A stretch of DNA of 64,000 bases from Streptomyces fradiae ATCC 10745 = DSM 40063 (GTDB lineage Bacteria; Actinomycetota; Actinomycetes; Streptomycetales; Streptomycetaceae). Both the position numbers and the translations under genes were made by a program. The stretch lies in assembly GCF_008704425.1 (NCBI RefSeq), contig NZ_CP023696.1, positions 2,652,501 to 2,716,500 on the forward strand. The letters are read 5' to 3'. The notes below the pieces were generated by a model. That model was not told the DNA's origin, made no database searches, and saw only the letters and a list, made by a program, of their open reading frames with translations. Positions 36,670 through 45,872 of this stretch are shown here, piece after piece (positions within the stretch are counted from its first letter, which is position 1; each line of letters begins with the position of its first letter).

Positions 36670-36850
36670 CGAGAACCCCCAACCCCCGGCCGCCCCCCGG
36701 CCGTCCATGACCCGGCAAGCTACACGCTTGTTCGACGTCACGCGCCCCCTACCGGCGAGGCGCCCCCCACAATGTCGAATTCTTCGCCGGTGCGGGGTAG
36801 TTGACGGGACAGGTGCTGACGCCCCGCCGCCCCGCCGGCCCCCGGCAACG

Positions 36851-36892
36851 CCCGCGGCCCGGCCCGTCCGGGGGGACGGGCCGGGCCGCGGG
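36851..36892. terminator. Perfect 19-bp hairpin after the PQQ-repeat genes
   Basis: CCCGCGGCCCGGCCCGTCC (36851-36869) pairs without mismatch with 36874-36892 around a GGGG loop. It starts 12 bases past the stop of the minus-strand beta-propeller gene at 36904. It is the strongest terminator in the window. Confidence 0.9.
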
Positions 36893-36903
36893 GGCGCACG
36901 GGA

Positions 36904-38832
36904 TCACTGGGTGGTGAACACCAGCGCCAGGTAGCGCGTCTCCTTGACGACCGTCGACGGCTTCGAGACGAAGCGGTCCGCCAGGTAGAGCCGTCCGTCG
37001 CGGTAGAGGATCGGCTCCCGGCCGACGAGGGCCCGCTCGATGGTGCTGATGGTCCGGTCCGCCGGGGTCTTCATCAGCAGCGTCTCCTTGAAGGTGCCGC
37101 CGTCGACACTGACGACCTCGCCGCCGCGCTCGTAACCGGGCGTCCGGTAGACGATCAGGTTGCCCCCGTCCATCCGCACGGGGTACAGCTCCACGCCGTC
37201 GCCGGAGTCCAGCCGGTCGCCGGTGGGCTTCCCCGTGGTCAGGTCGAACGAGACGATCTCGTTGACCCGGCGGGAGTCCGTGCCGCCCTCGTGCTGCTCG
37301 GTCGGCAGGTAGAGGCGGTTGTTCCCGACGACGAGCTTCTCGCACCGCTCCACGTCGGTGGCGCCGCACTCGGCCGCGTACCGGTCGGCGTCGGCGGGGA
37401 TCTGCGCCTTCAGCTTGCCGGTCTTCTCGTCGATGGAGAAGAAGTCCGAGATGCTGGAACCGTCACCGGCCGTGTCCCCGACGTCGGCCGCGACGACCAG
37501 GGGCCGGGTGGAGACGACCGACGCGTACTCGACGCCGGTCGGCATCTTGAACTCGGAGACGGGCGCGCCCGTGGCCGGGTTCAGGTTCTGGATCGTCACG
37601 GACACGTTGTCGCTGTCGCCGCACTTGCGCGCCGCGACGAGCCCCTCACCGCCGCCGTAGCCCATGTCGCGGCAGCCCTCGGCGTTGTCCTGGGGCCGCC
37701 ACAGCTCCTTGCCGGTGGCCAGGTCCCAGGCGGCGCCGCCCTGCACGGCCGCGGCGGCGACGGTGCCGGCGCCGATGGTGACCTCGCTCATGTTGAGCTT
37801 CCGGCCGCCGTCGAGCGAGACGGACCTGGTCCACAGCAGCTTGCCCGCGTCGAGGTCGAGGACGGCGACCTCCGAGCAGCCCGGGTACTTGTTCTGCGGC
37901 GTCGGCTTGGCCGCGGCGAAGACCAGGGCGGTCTTGTTGTCCTTGACGTGCCGGGTCGAGGCGCAGAGCTCGCCGGGCAGCGGCACGCTCCACAGCTTGG
38001 CGCCCTTGACGGGGTCGTAGCCGACGACCTCGTTGACGCCCGACTTGACGTACGTCTTGTCGGTCAGCCACGAGCCGGTGGTGGTCACCATGTCGGTGAC
38101 GACCGGGACGGGGATCTGGAAGGCCACCTTCGCCTGGGTGTTGCCGGGCACCTTCTCCTTGCCGGGGCCGTCGGGGGCGGCGGGGCCGCCGTCCGCCTTG
38201 CCGCCGTCCGTTCCGGTGCCGCCGGAGGTGCCGCCCGCAGTCGCCGGGGCCGGGTCGCCGCCCTTGGTGGAGGCGTACCAGACGCCGGTGCCGACGATGA
38301 GGGCGACGGCGACGACCGCCGCGATGACGATCTTCATCTGGGCGGACAGCCCGCCGCGCCCGCCCTGGCCCGCCGGGGCGCCGGGCATGCCGGGCGGGGG
38401 CATCTGGTGCATGGGCGCGGTCGGGTAGCCGTACCCGGGCGGCTGGCCGGGGGCGCCGGGCGGGGGCTGGTAGGGCGGCTGGCCCGGGTAGCCGTACGGG
38501 GCGGTGGGCGGCTGGCCGGGCGGCGGCACACCGGGGCCCTGCGGGGCGGCGGGGTGCTGCGGGGCGCCCGGGGGCTGGGGGGCCGGGGGCTGGGGGGCCG
38601 GGGGCTGGGCGCCCGGGGCCGGGGGCTGGGGCGCCTGGGGGTAGCCGTACGCGGGGCCGCCCTGCGGAGGCGGGGCGGGCGCGCCGAAACCGCCGGGCGG
38701 CGGGTCCTGGGGCGCGCCGAAGCCGCCGGGGGGCGGGTCCTGCGGGGCGCCGAAGCCGCCCTGCGGGGGCGGGCCGGGCGGCTCGTCCGGCGGGCCGGGG
38801 GGCTGCTGGGGCGGCGGGGGCGGTTGCGTCAT
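36904..38832 (-). CDS. Membrane-anchored PQQ-type beta-propeller protein (paralogue 1)
   Basis: Encodes 642 residues from ATG 38832. Residues 1-155 are a Pro/Gly/Gln-rich cytoplasmic tail with PPPGGFGAPQD repeats. A single transmembrane helix (IVIAAVVAVALIVGTGVWYA) follows near residue 170, then a Gly/Asp/Thr linker and a roughly 430-residue beta-propeller-like domain with PQQ-repeat blades such as GYDPVKGAKLWSVPLPG, LDLDAGKLLWTRSV and WDLATGKELW. Similar proteins in Streptomyces are annotated as PQQ-binding-like repeat proteins. They are probably extracellular binding or scaffold domains, not enzymes. It lies 69 bases downstream of its paralogue. Confidence 0.88.
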   Translation of the reverse strand: MTQPPPPPQQPPGPPDEPPGPPPQGGFGAPQDPPPGGFGAPQDPPPGGFGAPAPPPQGGPAYGYPQAPQPPAPGAQPPAPQPPAPQPPGAPQHPAAPQGPGVPPPGQPPTAPYGYPGQPPYQPPPGAPGQPPGYGYPTAPMHQMPPPGMPGAPAGQGGRGGLSAQMKIVIAAVVAVALIVGTGVWYASTKGGDPAPATAGGTSGGTGTDGGKADGGPAAPDGPGKEKVPGNTQAKVAFQIPVPVVTDMVTTTGSWLTDKTYVKSGVNEVVGYDPVKGAKLWSVPLPGELCASTRHVKDNKTALVFAAAKPTPQNKYPGCSEVAVLDLDAGKLLWTRSVSLDGGRKLNMSEVTIGAGTVAAAAVQGGAAWDLATGKELWRPQDNAEGCRDMGYGGGEGLVAARKCGDSDNVSVTIQNLNPATGAPVSEFKMPTGVEYASVVSTRPLVVAADVGDTAGDGSSISDFFSIDEKTGKLKAQIPADADRYAAECGATDVERCEKLVVGNNRLYLPTEQHEGGTDSRRVNEIVSFDLTTGKPTGDRLDSGDGVELYPVRMDGGNLIVYRTPGYERGGEVVSVDGGTFKETLLMKTPADRTISTIERALVGREPILYRDGRLYLADRFVSKPSTVVKETRYLALVFTTQ

Positions 38833-38901
38833 CGGTGCGTACCTCTGCGGGAAGGGAAGTCGTCGGCGGGGGCGGCGGCGCCGGTCACGGCGCGGGCCGG
38901 G

Positions 38902-40956
38902 CTACTTGCCGTACGCGATCACGGTCTTGGTCTCCAGCTCGGCCTTGTCGTTCTGGGCGCTGACCCGGCCGCTGGCGATGAAGAACCGGCCGCCGGCGTA
39001 GGCGTACCGGGGCTGCCAGAAGTCCCGCTCGATCTTGGCGACGGACGCCGGGTGCTGGAGCAGCACCGACGGCTGACCGCCGGTCGGGGCGAGGGTGGCG
39101 ACGGCGCCGCCGCGGTCCCAGGAGCCCTCGACATAGACGAGGAGCCTGCCGCCCTCCATGCGCAGCGGGAGCATCGTCTTCTCCGCGCCCGCGTTGGCGC
39201 GCCACTTGGGCTTGCCGGTGTTCAGGTCGAAGGCGACGACGTCGTTGGTGCCGCGCGTCAGCTTCGTGGGCTCGGTCGACATGTAGAAGGTGCTCGCGTC
39301 GGCCGCGACGCCGACGCAGCCCTGGAGGCGCTGGCCGAAGACGATCAGACCGCCGCCGCCGCACTGGGAGCGGAACTTGTCGCCGCCGCCGGAGAGCTGG
39401 GAGCGCAGCCGGCCCGCGTCGGTGAGGGCGAGGACGGTGCGCTGCTTCTTCTGCTCGTGGACGGCGTTCACGACGAGCGGGCTGACCGAGTAGACCTTGT
39501 CGACCTCCCAGCCGCGCGCCAGCTGGTACTTCCACTTGGGCTTGCCGGTGGCCGGGTCGACCTCCCAGACCTCCTGCTGCGGGTTCTTGTAGTCGGAGAC
39601 CCGGCAGCTCGCGGCGGCGATCAGGCGGTTCCCCTCGCCCGCGAAGGCGTAGGGCTGGCAGCCGTCGGAGGGCTTGCCGAACAGCTGCTTGCCGTCGGTG
39701 AGGGAGAAGCCGTACGAGTTGCCCGTGCCGGCGGCGGCGACCGTGCCGCCCGCGATGGCGAGCGTCGGGTCGGAGAGCGCGCTGAAGCCGGTGCTCTTGG
39801 GCACCTCCGTCTTCCAGCCCGCCTTGCCGTTCTTGAGGTCGACCTGCTGGAGGACGCGGCAGTCGGCGCGGTCGCCGGTGCCGTCCTTGAGGCCGAGGAC
39901 GATGACGCCGTCCGCCGTGGGGGCGTGCGGGGCCTCGCACACGTCCGTGGCGAAGGGGATGCTCCACTTCTTGCCGCCGTCGGCGGTGGAGAAGCCCTCG
40001 ACGCTCCGGTACATGGCCTTGACCAGGGTGTCGCCGACGATCCAGGGGCCGTAGACGTTGGCGCCGTTGCGCGGCAGGTCCACGTCGTTCTTGAGCAGCC
40101 ACTCGACCTTGGCCTCGCCGGGCTGGCGGCCCGCGTTGAGGTCGTCCTCGGCCTCGCGGTCGCCGCCGCCCTCGTCGTCCGTGTCGCCGGTCGCCGGGGC
40201 GCTCGGTCCGGACGGTTCGGACGGGGAGCCGGACGGCTGGGCGACGGTCGTCCCGCCCTGCTCGCCGTCCCCGCTGAGGGCCCACCAGCTGACGCCGCCG
40301 ACGGCGAGGAGGGCGGCCACCGCGCCGGCGACGGCCATCTGCGTCCTGCGCTTGGCGGGACCGCCCGGACCTCCGGGACCGCCGGGCGGCACGGGGCCGC
40401 CGGGGTACTGGGGCTGGGTCGGGTAGGCCCCGTAGGGGTTCGGCTGCTGCCCGTAGGGGCCGGGCTGCTGCGCGTACGGGCCGGGCTGCGCGTACGGGCC
40501 GGGCTGGGCGTAGGGGCCGGGCTGGCCCGGCTGGGCGCCGTACGGGTTCGGCTGCCCGTAGGGGCCGGGCTGCTGCCCGTAGGGGCCGGGCTGGCCGGGG
40601 GCCTGCGGGTAGCCGTAGCCGGGCGCGGGGGGCTGGCCGGGGGCCTGCGGGAACCCGTAGCCGGCCGCGGGCTGGGCCGGGGCGGTCGGCGGCTGCGCGG
40701 GCTGCTCCGGCGCGGCGGGCGGCTGGGCCGCAGGGGCGGCCGGGGGCGCGGCGGGCGGCTGCGCGGGCTGCCCCGGGGCGGCGGGTGGCTCGCCCGCGCC
40801 CTCGCCCTTGGCGAGCGAGGCGGGCGGCTGCGCGGGCTGCCCCGGGGCGGCGGGCGGCTGCGCGGGCGGCGCGGCGGGCGGCTGGGGGACCCCCTGCGGG
40901 TCCTGCGGAGACCCGGAGCCTCCCTGCGGCGGTTGCTGGCTGGGCGGCTGAGTCAT
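38902..40956 (-). CDS. Membrane-anchored PQQ-type beta-propeller protein (paralogue 2)
   Basis: Encodes 684 residues from ATG 40956 (MTQPPSQQPPQGGSGSPQDP). It repeats the design of the downstream gene: a 200-residue Pro/Gln/Gly tail with PYGQQPGPYG and PYAQPGPYAQ tyrosine-containing repeats, one transmembrane helix (MAVAGAVAALLAVGGVSWWA), an acidic linker, and a C-terminal propeller with blades VDPATGKPKWKYQLARG and FDLNTGKPKWRANAGAE. Cysteines such as CQPYAF and CRVSDY may form disulfides outside. The two genes are tandem duplicates with diverged tails. Function is not known. Confidence 0.88.
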   Translation of the reverse strand: MTQPPSQQPPQGGSGSPQDPQGVPQPPAAPPAQPPAAPGQPAQPPASLAKGEGAGEPPAAPGQPAQPPAAPPAAPAAQPPAAPEQPAQPPTAPAQPAAGYGFPQAPGQPPAPGYGYPQAPGQPGPYGQQPGPYGQPNPYGAQPGQPGPYAQPGPYAQPGPYAQQPGPYGQQPNPYGAYPTQPQYPGGPVPPGGPGGPGGPAKRRTQMAVAGAVAALLAVGGVSWWALSGDGEQGGTTVAQPSGSPSEPSGPSAPATGDTDDEGGGDREAEDDLNAGRQPGEAKVEWLLKNDVDLPRNGANVYGPWIVGDTLVKAMYRSVEGFSTADGGKKWSIPFATDVCEAPHAPTADGVIVLGLKDGTGDRADCRVLQQVDLKNGKAGWKTEVPKSTGFSALSDPTLAIAGGTVAAAGTGNSYGFSLTDGKQLFGKPSDGCQPYAFAGEGNRLIAAASCRVSDYKNPQQEVWEVDPATGKPKWKYQLARGWEVDKVYSVSPLVVNAVHEQKKQRTVLALTDAGRLRSQLSGGGDKFRSQCGGGGLIVFGQRLQGCVGVAADASTFYMSTEPTKLTRGTNDVVAFDLNTGKPKWRANAGAEKTMLPLRMEGGRLLVYVEGSWDRGGAVATLAPTGGQPSVLLQHPASVAKIERDFWQPRYAYAGGRFFIASGRVSAQNDKAELETKTVIAYGK

Positions 40957-41112
40957 CAGCGCTTCCCCCTTCGTGCGATCCGCTGACCGACCGGCCTCCC
41001 CCGCGATTCCGACGCGAGGCTCGTCGCCGGAATGGAGCGATTCGGACAGGGATGTCGCACTGTTACGTGAGTCGAGCGGGGTTTCTTTCTACCACCCGGC
41101 TCGGACAGGCGA

Positions 41113-41155
41113 ACGGGCCGGACCTTCCCTTGTTCCCAAGGGAGGACCGGCCCGT
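41113..41155 (-). terminator. Hairpin downstream of the ABC-F gene
   Basis: ACGGGCCGGACCTTCCCTT (from 41113) pairs with AAGGGAGGACCGGCCCGT (to 41155) with one or two bulges. It lies about 70 bases past the ABC-F stop and before the promoter region of the beta-propeller genes. Confidence 0.7.
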
Positions 41156-41226
41156 GACGGCCTCGTTATCGGCTCTCCACGCCTTCCCCACGCGGGCTTC
41201 GAAGGCGCTCGCGCACCCCCGCCGCG

Positions 41227-43062
41227 TCAGGCGTCGTCGGCCAGTTCCAGCCAGCGCGTCTCCAGGTCCTCGCGCTCGGCGGCCAGTTCCCTCAGCTCCG
41301 CGTCGAGCTTCGCCACCTTGGCGAAGTCCGTGGCGTTCTGGGCGATGTGGTCGTGCAGGGTCGATTCGCGGCCCGCGATCTTCTCCAGCTGCCGCTCGAT
41401 CCGCTGGAGTTCCTTCTTCGCCGCGCGGGCGTCGGCCGCGGAGGCCGCCTTCGCCGCCTTCTCGGCCTTCGCGGACGCGGCGGCCGGAGCGGCGGCCGTC
41501 GCGGTGCCGGCCGGCACCGCCGCCTCCACCATCCGCTGACGCCGCTCCAGGTACTCGTCGATGCCGCGCGGCAGCATCCGCAGCGTCGCGTCGCCGAGCA
41601 GCGCGAACGTCCGGTCCGTCGTCCGCTCCAGGAAGAACCGGTCGTGGGAGATGACGACCATCGAGCCGGGCCAGCCGTCGAGGAGGTCCTCCAGCTGCGT
41701 CAGCGTCTCGATGTCCAGGTCGTTGGTCGGCTCGTCGAGGAACAGGACGTTCGGCTCGTCCATCAGCAGCCGCAGCAGCTGGAGGCGGCGGCGCTCACCG
41801 CCGGACAGGTCCCCGACCGGCGTCCACTGCTTCTCCTTGGTGAAGCCGAACCGCTCGCAGAGCTGGCCCGCCGTCATCTCCCGGCCCTTGCCGAGGTCCA
41901 CGCGGTCGCGGACCTGCTGCACCGCCTCCAGGACGCGCAGCGCCGGGGGCAGCTCCGCCACGTCCTGCGACAGGTAGGCGAGGCGCACGGTCCGGCCGAC
42001 CGTGATCCGGCCCCCGGCGGGCTGCTTCTCGCCCTGGGTGTCCGACGCCTCGGCGAGGGCGCGCAGCAGCGACGTCTTGCCCGCGCCGTTCACCCCGACC
42101 AGGCCGATCCGGTCGCCCGGACCGAGCTGCCACGTCAGGTGCTTCAGCAGCACCTTCGGCCCGGCCTGGACGGTCACGTCCTCCAGGTCGAAGACCGTCT
42201 TGCCGAGCCGCGCCGACGCGAAGCGCATCAGCTCGCTCGTGTCGCGCGGCGGCGGCACGTCCGCGATCAGCTCGTTCGCCGCCTCGATGCGGTAGCGGGG
42301 CTTCGAGGTGCGGGCCGGGGCGCCGCGCCGCAGCCAGGCCAGCTCCTTGCGGACCAGGTTCTGCCGCTTGGTCTCCTCCGTCGCGGCGATCCGCTCCCGC
42401 TCGGCGCGCGCGAAGACGTAGTCGGAGTAGCCGCCCTCGTACTCGTGGACCGCGCCGCGCTGGACGTCCCACATGCGGGTGCACACCTGGTCGAGGAACC
42501 AGCGGTCGTGGGTGACGCAGACGAGCGCGGAGCGGCGGGCCCGCAGGTGCGCGGCCAGCCAGGCGATGCCCTCCACGTCCAGGTGGTTGGTCGGCTCGTC
42601 CAGGACGATCAGGTCCTGCTCGGCGATGAGCAGCTTCGCGAGCGCGATGCGGCGCCGCTCGCCGCCGGAGAGCGGCCCGATCACCGTGTCCAGGCCCTGC
42701 GGGAAGCCGGGCAGGTCCAGGCCGCCGAAGAGGCCGGTGAGCACGTCGCGGATCTTGGCGCTGCCCGCCCACTCGTGGTCCGCCAGGTCGCCGATCACCT
42801 CGTGCCGCACGGTCGCGGCCGGGTCCAGCGAGTCGTGCTGCGTCAGCACGCCCAGACGGAGCCCGCCGCTGTGGGTGACGCGGCCGGAGTCGGCCTCCTC
42901 CAGCCTGGCCAGGACGCGGATCAGCGTGGTCTTGCCGTCGCCGTTGCGCCCCACGACGCCGATCCGGTCGCCTTCGGACACGCCGAGGGACACCCCGTCG
43001 AGCAGGGCACGGGTGCCGTACACCTTGCTGACGGCCTCGACATTGACCAGGTTCGCGGCCAT
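41227..43062 (-). CDS. ABC-F family ATPase (Uup-like)
   Basis: Encodes 611 residues from ATG 43062 (MAANLVNVEAVSKVYGTRAL). Two ATP-binding domains are fused without membrane helices: Walker A GRNGDGKTT, signature LSGGERRRIALAKLL and Walker B LIVLDEPTNHLD in the first; GVNGAGKTS, LSGGERRRLQLLRLL and FLDEPTNDLD in the second. The interdomain linker (ERIAATEETKRQNLVRKELA) fits the ABC-F P-site tRNA motif, and the C-terminus is an Ala/Lys coiled coil (KAEKAAKAASAADARAAKKE), as in Uup. It probably acts on the ribosome, not as a transporter. Confidence 0.95.
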   Translation of the reverse strand: MAANLVNVEAVSKVYGTRALLDGVSLGVSEGDRIGVVGRNGDGKTTLIRVLARLEEADSGRVTHSGGLRLGVLTQHDSLDPAATVRHEVIGDLADHEWAGSAKIRDVLTGLFGGLDLPGFPQGLDTVIGPLSGGERRRIALAKLLIAEQDLIVLDEPTNHLDVEGIAWLAAHLRARRSALVCVTHDRWFLDQVCTRMWDVQRGAVHEYEGGYSDYVFARAERERIAATEETKRQNLVRKELAWLRRGAPARTSKPRYRIEAANELIADVPPPRDTSELMRFASARLGKTVFDLEDVTVQAGPKVLLKHLTWQLGPGDRIGLVGVNGAGKTSLLRALAEASDTQGEKQPAGGRITVGRTVRLAYLSQDVAELPPALRVLEAVQQVRDRVDLGKGREMTAGQLCERFGFTKEKQWTPVGDLSGGERRRLQLLRLLMDEPNVLFLDEPTNDLDIETLTQLEDLLDGWPGSMVVISHDRFFLERTTDRTFALLGDATLRMLPRGIDEYLERRQRMVEAAVPAGTATAAAPAAASAKAEKAAKAASAADARAAKKELQRIERQLEKIAGRESTLHDHIAQNATDFAKVAKLDAELRELAAEREDLETRWLELADDA

Positions 43063-43214
43063 TTCACTCCTGCGGGTGGCGGGTGGATCGACCCTCCAGG
43101 GTAGTGGGCGCCGGGGGGTGCCCGGCGGGCCGTGCGATAGCGTGCGGCGGTCGTCCGACGGGAGGGGCCGGAGTGCTGGTGACGCGGGGTGCGGACCGGG
43201 GGCGGGGCTGGGCC

Positions 43215-43262
43215 GTGAGCCGGGGCGCGGACGGGGGTGTGAGCCGGGGCGCGGACGGGGGT
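43215..43262. repeat. Perfect 24-bp tandem duplication
   Basis: The 24-base unit beginning GTGAGCCGGGGCGCGGACGG occurs at 43215-43238 and 43239-43262. It lies just upstream of, or inside, the 5' end of the lipoprotein gene depending on the start chosen; being 24 bases it preserves the frame. Confidence 0.95.
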
Positions 43263-43292
43263 GCGGACCGCCGCCGGGACCCGGACCGGAGC

Positions 43293-44045
43293 GTGCGCCG
43301 GGGCACGGGCCGGGGCGCGGGCCGGAGCGCGGGCCGGGGCGCGGTGGCGGTGGCCGCGGCGGTGCTGCTGGCGGCGGGCTGCGGCTCGGGCGGGGAGTCC
43401 GCCCGTACGGACGGGGCCGCGTCCGGGGGGTCCAGCCCCTCCGCCCCGGCGTCGTCCCCGGCTCCCGCGTCGTCACCGGCCCCGGCCGCCGTGGCGCCCG
43501 CGGCGAAGGGCGGGACGGTCGGGGCGGCCGGGTCGGCGTGCCCGCTTCCGGTGGCGTTCGACGTGGCCGCCGAGTGGCAGCCGAAGAAGGTCGAGCCGGT
43601 CGGGGACCCGGACCTGGCCGAGCTGAACGAGCTGCTCAAGCAGGGCCCGTTCACCATGGCCTGCGAGATCGACGCCAAGCCGGCCGGGCGGATCGGCTTC
43701 CTGCGGGTGTGGACCGGCGGGGGTGGGACCGGGGCCGGACGGGGCGGGGGCGCCGCGCCGCGCGCCGCGCTGGAGTCGTTCGTCACGGCCGACGACGACG
43801 CGCCGTCCTCCGCCGTCTACCGCGACGTGCGGGTGGGCGCGGACGGCGCCGTCTCGGCGACGGAGGTGACGTACGTGGTCACCAGCGCCCTCCTCGGCGA
43901 GCGGAAGCCGGTGCGCGCGCTGGCCGTGGCCACGCCGCGCGGGCCGGTCGTGCTGGAGCTGGGCGGCATGGACGGCGAGGAGCACATGGCGATGCTGCCC
44001 GCCTGGGAACTGGCGAAGAGGTCCCTGACCGCGGCCGGTGGCTGA
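43293..44045 (+). CDS. Hypothetical lipoprotein
   Basis: From GTG 43293 it encodes 250 residues starting VRRGTGRGAGRSAGRG; a hydrophobic run and the lipobox LLAAGC follow, a normal lipoprotein signal. An upstream in-frame GTG (43173) has a better ribosome-binding site (GGAGGGG) but would add 40 repeat-encoded residues and make the signal peptide abnormally long, so I prefer 43293. The mature part has a Ser/Pro/Ala linker, then ACPLPVAFDVAAEWQPKKVE and FTMACEIDAKPAGRIGFLRV with two cysteines. A lipid-anchored extracytoplasmic protein; function unknown. Confidence 0.75.
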   Translation: MRRGTGRGAGRSAGRGAVAVAAAVLLAAGCGSGGESARTDGAASGGSSPSAPASSPAPASSPAPAAVAPAAKGGTVGAAGSACPLPVAFDVAAEWQPKKVEPVGDPDLAELNELLKQGPFTMACEIDAKPAGRIGFLRVWTGGGGTGAGRGGGAAPRAALESFVTADDDAPSSAVYRDVRVGADGAVSATEVTYVVTSALLGERKPVRALAVATPRGPVVLELGGMDGEEHMAMLPAWELAKRSLTAAGG

Positions 44046-44608
44046 CGGCCCGCCGGTCCCGGAGGCAGCCGGTCCCGGAGTCCGTCGGGACCGGAGCCTG
44101 TCGGGCCCCGAGTCTGTCGGGTCCGGAGCCGGTCGGTCCCGGAGCCTGTCGGGTCCGGAGCCTTCGGGTCCGCGGCCTGCCGCGGTCGCGCTCGGCCGCG
44201 CCGGGGCGGCCCTTGCGAGTCCGGGGCACTCGGCCGGAGCCCCGGCCGGGGCCGAAGGCGGATGCGGGACGGCGCGGGCGGAGGCGGGGCGGGGCCGCTT
44301 GCCCGCGCCGTGCCGACCGGGACCTGCGCCTCGCCGACCAGGTGCTGCGCCTTGCAGGCCGGGGCCGGGAGGCGGAAGCCGGACCGGACGGCGGAGGGGG
44401 GCCGGGGCCGGAAAGCCGGAGCCGAAGGCCGGGCTGGACCGGGCGGCCGGGGGGCCGGAGGCGATGCCGGGCGGGGGCCCGGAGTACGTCCGGGGGCCGG
44501 GGGCCGGGGGGACGCGGCGGGCCGGGAGAATCGGCGGAGCGCACGAAACCGGAGGACGCCGTACCGCGTGTCCGTGTCCGTACGACGTCCATCTGCGAGA
44601 GGTACGAC
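44046..44608. repeat. Intergenic region with a 16-bp minisatellite
   Basis: From 44075 to 44169 the unit CCGGAGCCTGTCGGGT is repeated five times at 16-base period, followed by a 15-base copy, with a few substitutions. The rest to 44608 is GC-rich with no recognisable gene; the open frame across it is not conserved-looking and 16 bp is not a multiple of three, which argues against coding. Confidence 0.75.
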
Positions 44609-45676
44609 ATGAGCGAGGACAGCAGAGACCAGACGGCCCCGGCGCCCCGGCGGCGCCGGGGGGCCCGGCCGGTGGCCATCGCGTCGGCGGTGGCCGCCGT
44701 CGCCGCCGGCGGGGCGTTCTGGCTGTCCGGCGGGTACGACGGCGGCTCCGAGGCCGCGCTCGACGGCGCCTGCCAGGGGGACCTGGCGGCCGGGCGGGTA
44801 CGGGCGCTGCTGCCGGGCGCCGCGCTCACCGCGTCGAGCGAGCTGCGGCCGGACGGCTGGTACTGCACGGTGTCCGCCGGGGGCGGCGACGGCGCCGAGG
44901 TGCGGATACGGGTGCGGAACGCCGGGGAGCCGATCGGCTCGGACACCTCGCTCGACCCCGGCGCGGTCGCCGTGCCGCTGGGGGGCGGCTGGACGGGCTC
45001 CTTCTCGTACGGCGACGCCGACACCGGTCCGGCGCGCGGCCGGGCCGTGCTGCTGCTGGACTGCGGCGACGACTCCGGTGACGGGCTGCTGGCGGTGGCC
45101 GACGCCCGCCTCGCCGGGGAGCGCACCTTCGAGGACGGCGCGGACCGGGCGCGGCTGGTGTCCGCCCTGACGGACACGGCGCGGGCGCACGCGCGGCGCA
45201 CCGGCTGCGACACGGGCGGCGACACCGCGAAGCCGGTGGAGGACGTGGCCGCCCCGGCGGTGGACGCGAAGCGGCCGGTGGCCCGGGCCTCCGGGACGTG
45301 CCGGGGCGTCGTCGACGCGGCCACCGCGCGGCGGTGGGGGGCCGGGACGGTCGCCGAGACGGCGGCGGAGCCCGCGCCGGTGGAGCGGTGCGCGCTGGGC
45401 AGCGCGCTCGGGGCGCCGCTGTACACGTTCACGGCGTCCTACGGGCCGTACGGTGAGGCGGCGCTGGCGGGCGACGCCCTCCCGGCGAGCGGCGCGGCCC
45501 AGTCCCCGGCGGGGCACTACCGGATGCAGGCCGAGTGCCCGGGGGCGGACGGGACGGGCGTGTACGAGATCGTGCCGGACGACGGGCTGGCACTGGACCA
45601 CGCGTCGCTGCGGGCCGCGCTGAAGACGTACGCCTCGGCCTCGGCCGCCCGGCACGGCTGCCGGCCCCCGGCCTGA
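44609..45676 (+). CDS. Hypothetical one-pass membrane protein with extracytoplasmic cysteines
   Basis: Encodes 355 residues from ATG 44609 (MSEDSRDQTAPAPRRRRGAR) with GAGAGG upstream. A basic stretch precedes one transmembrane helix (PVAIASAVAAVAAGGAFWL); the rest is outside. Two similar halves can be seen, each with Cys-containing strands: ACQGDLAAGRVRALLPGAAL / WYCTVSAGG and TCRGVVDAATARRWGAGTVA / RCALGSALG, suggesting an internal duplication. The C-terminal helix ends AARHGCRPPA. I do not recognise a family. It may work with the lipoprotein gene 560 bases upstream. Confidence 0.8.
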   Translation: MSEDSRDQTAPAPRRRRGARPVAIASAVAAVAAGGAFWLSGGYDGGSEAALDGACQGDLAAGRVRALLPGAALTASSELRPDGWYCTVSAGGGDGAEVRIRVRNAGEPIGSDTSLDPGAVAVPLGGGWTGSFSYGDADTGPARGRAVLLLDCGDDSGDGLLAVADARLAGERTFEDGADRARLVSALTDTARAHARRTGCDTGGDTAKPVEDVAAPAVDAKRPVARASGTCRGVVDAATARRWGAGTVAETAAEPAPVERCALGSALGAPLYTFTASYGPYGEAALAGDALPASGAAQSPAGHYRMQAECPGADGTGVYEIVPDDGLALDHASLRAALKTYASASAARHGCRPPA

Positions 45677-45872
45677 CGCCCGCGCGGCTGTACGCGGCCG
45701 GTTCGGTGCGGGGCCGGTTCGGGTTCGGTGCGGGGCCGGTTCGGGCCCTGGCGCACCGGGCCCTGGAGCACCGGGCTCGCGTGCTCTGGCCGGCGCATCC
45801 GGCCCGGGCGCCGTGGCGGCCCGCCCGGACCGCGGGCCGGGGCCTCCGGGCCGGGGCCGGGCCGGGCCGGGC

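Noticed and set aside
44038..45081. A plus-strand open frame across the 44046-44608 gap
   Set aside because: It translates a 16-bp repeat that is not a multiple of three and GC filler, then runs out of frame over the real gene at 44609.
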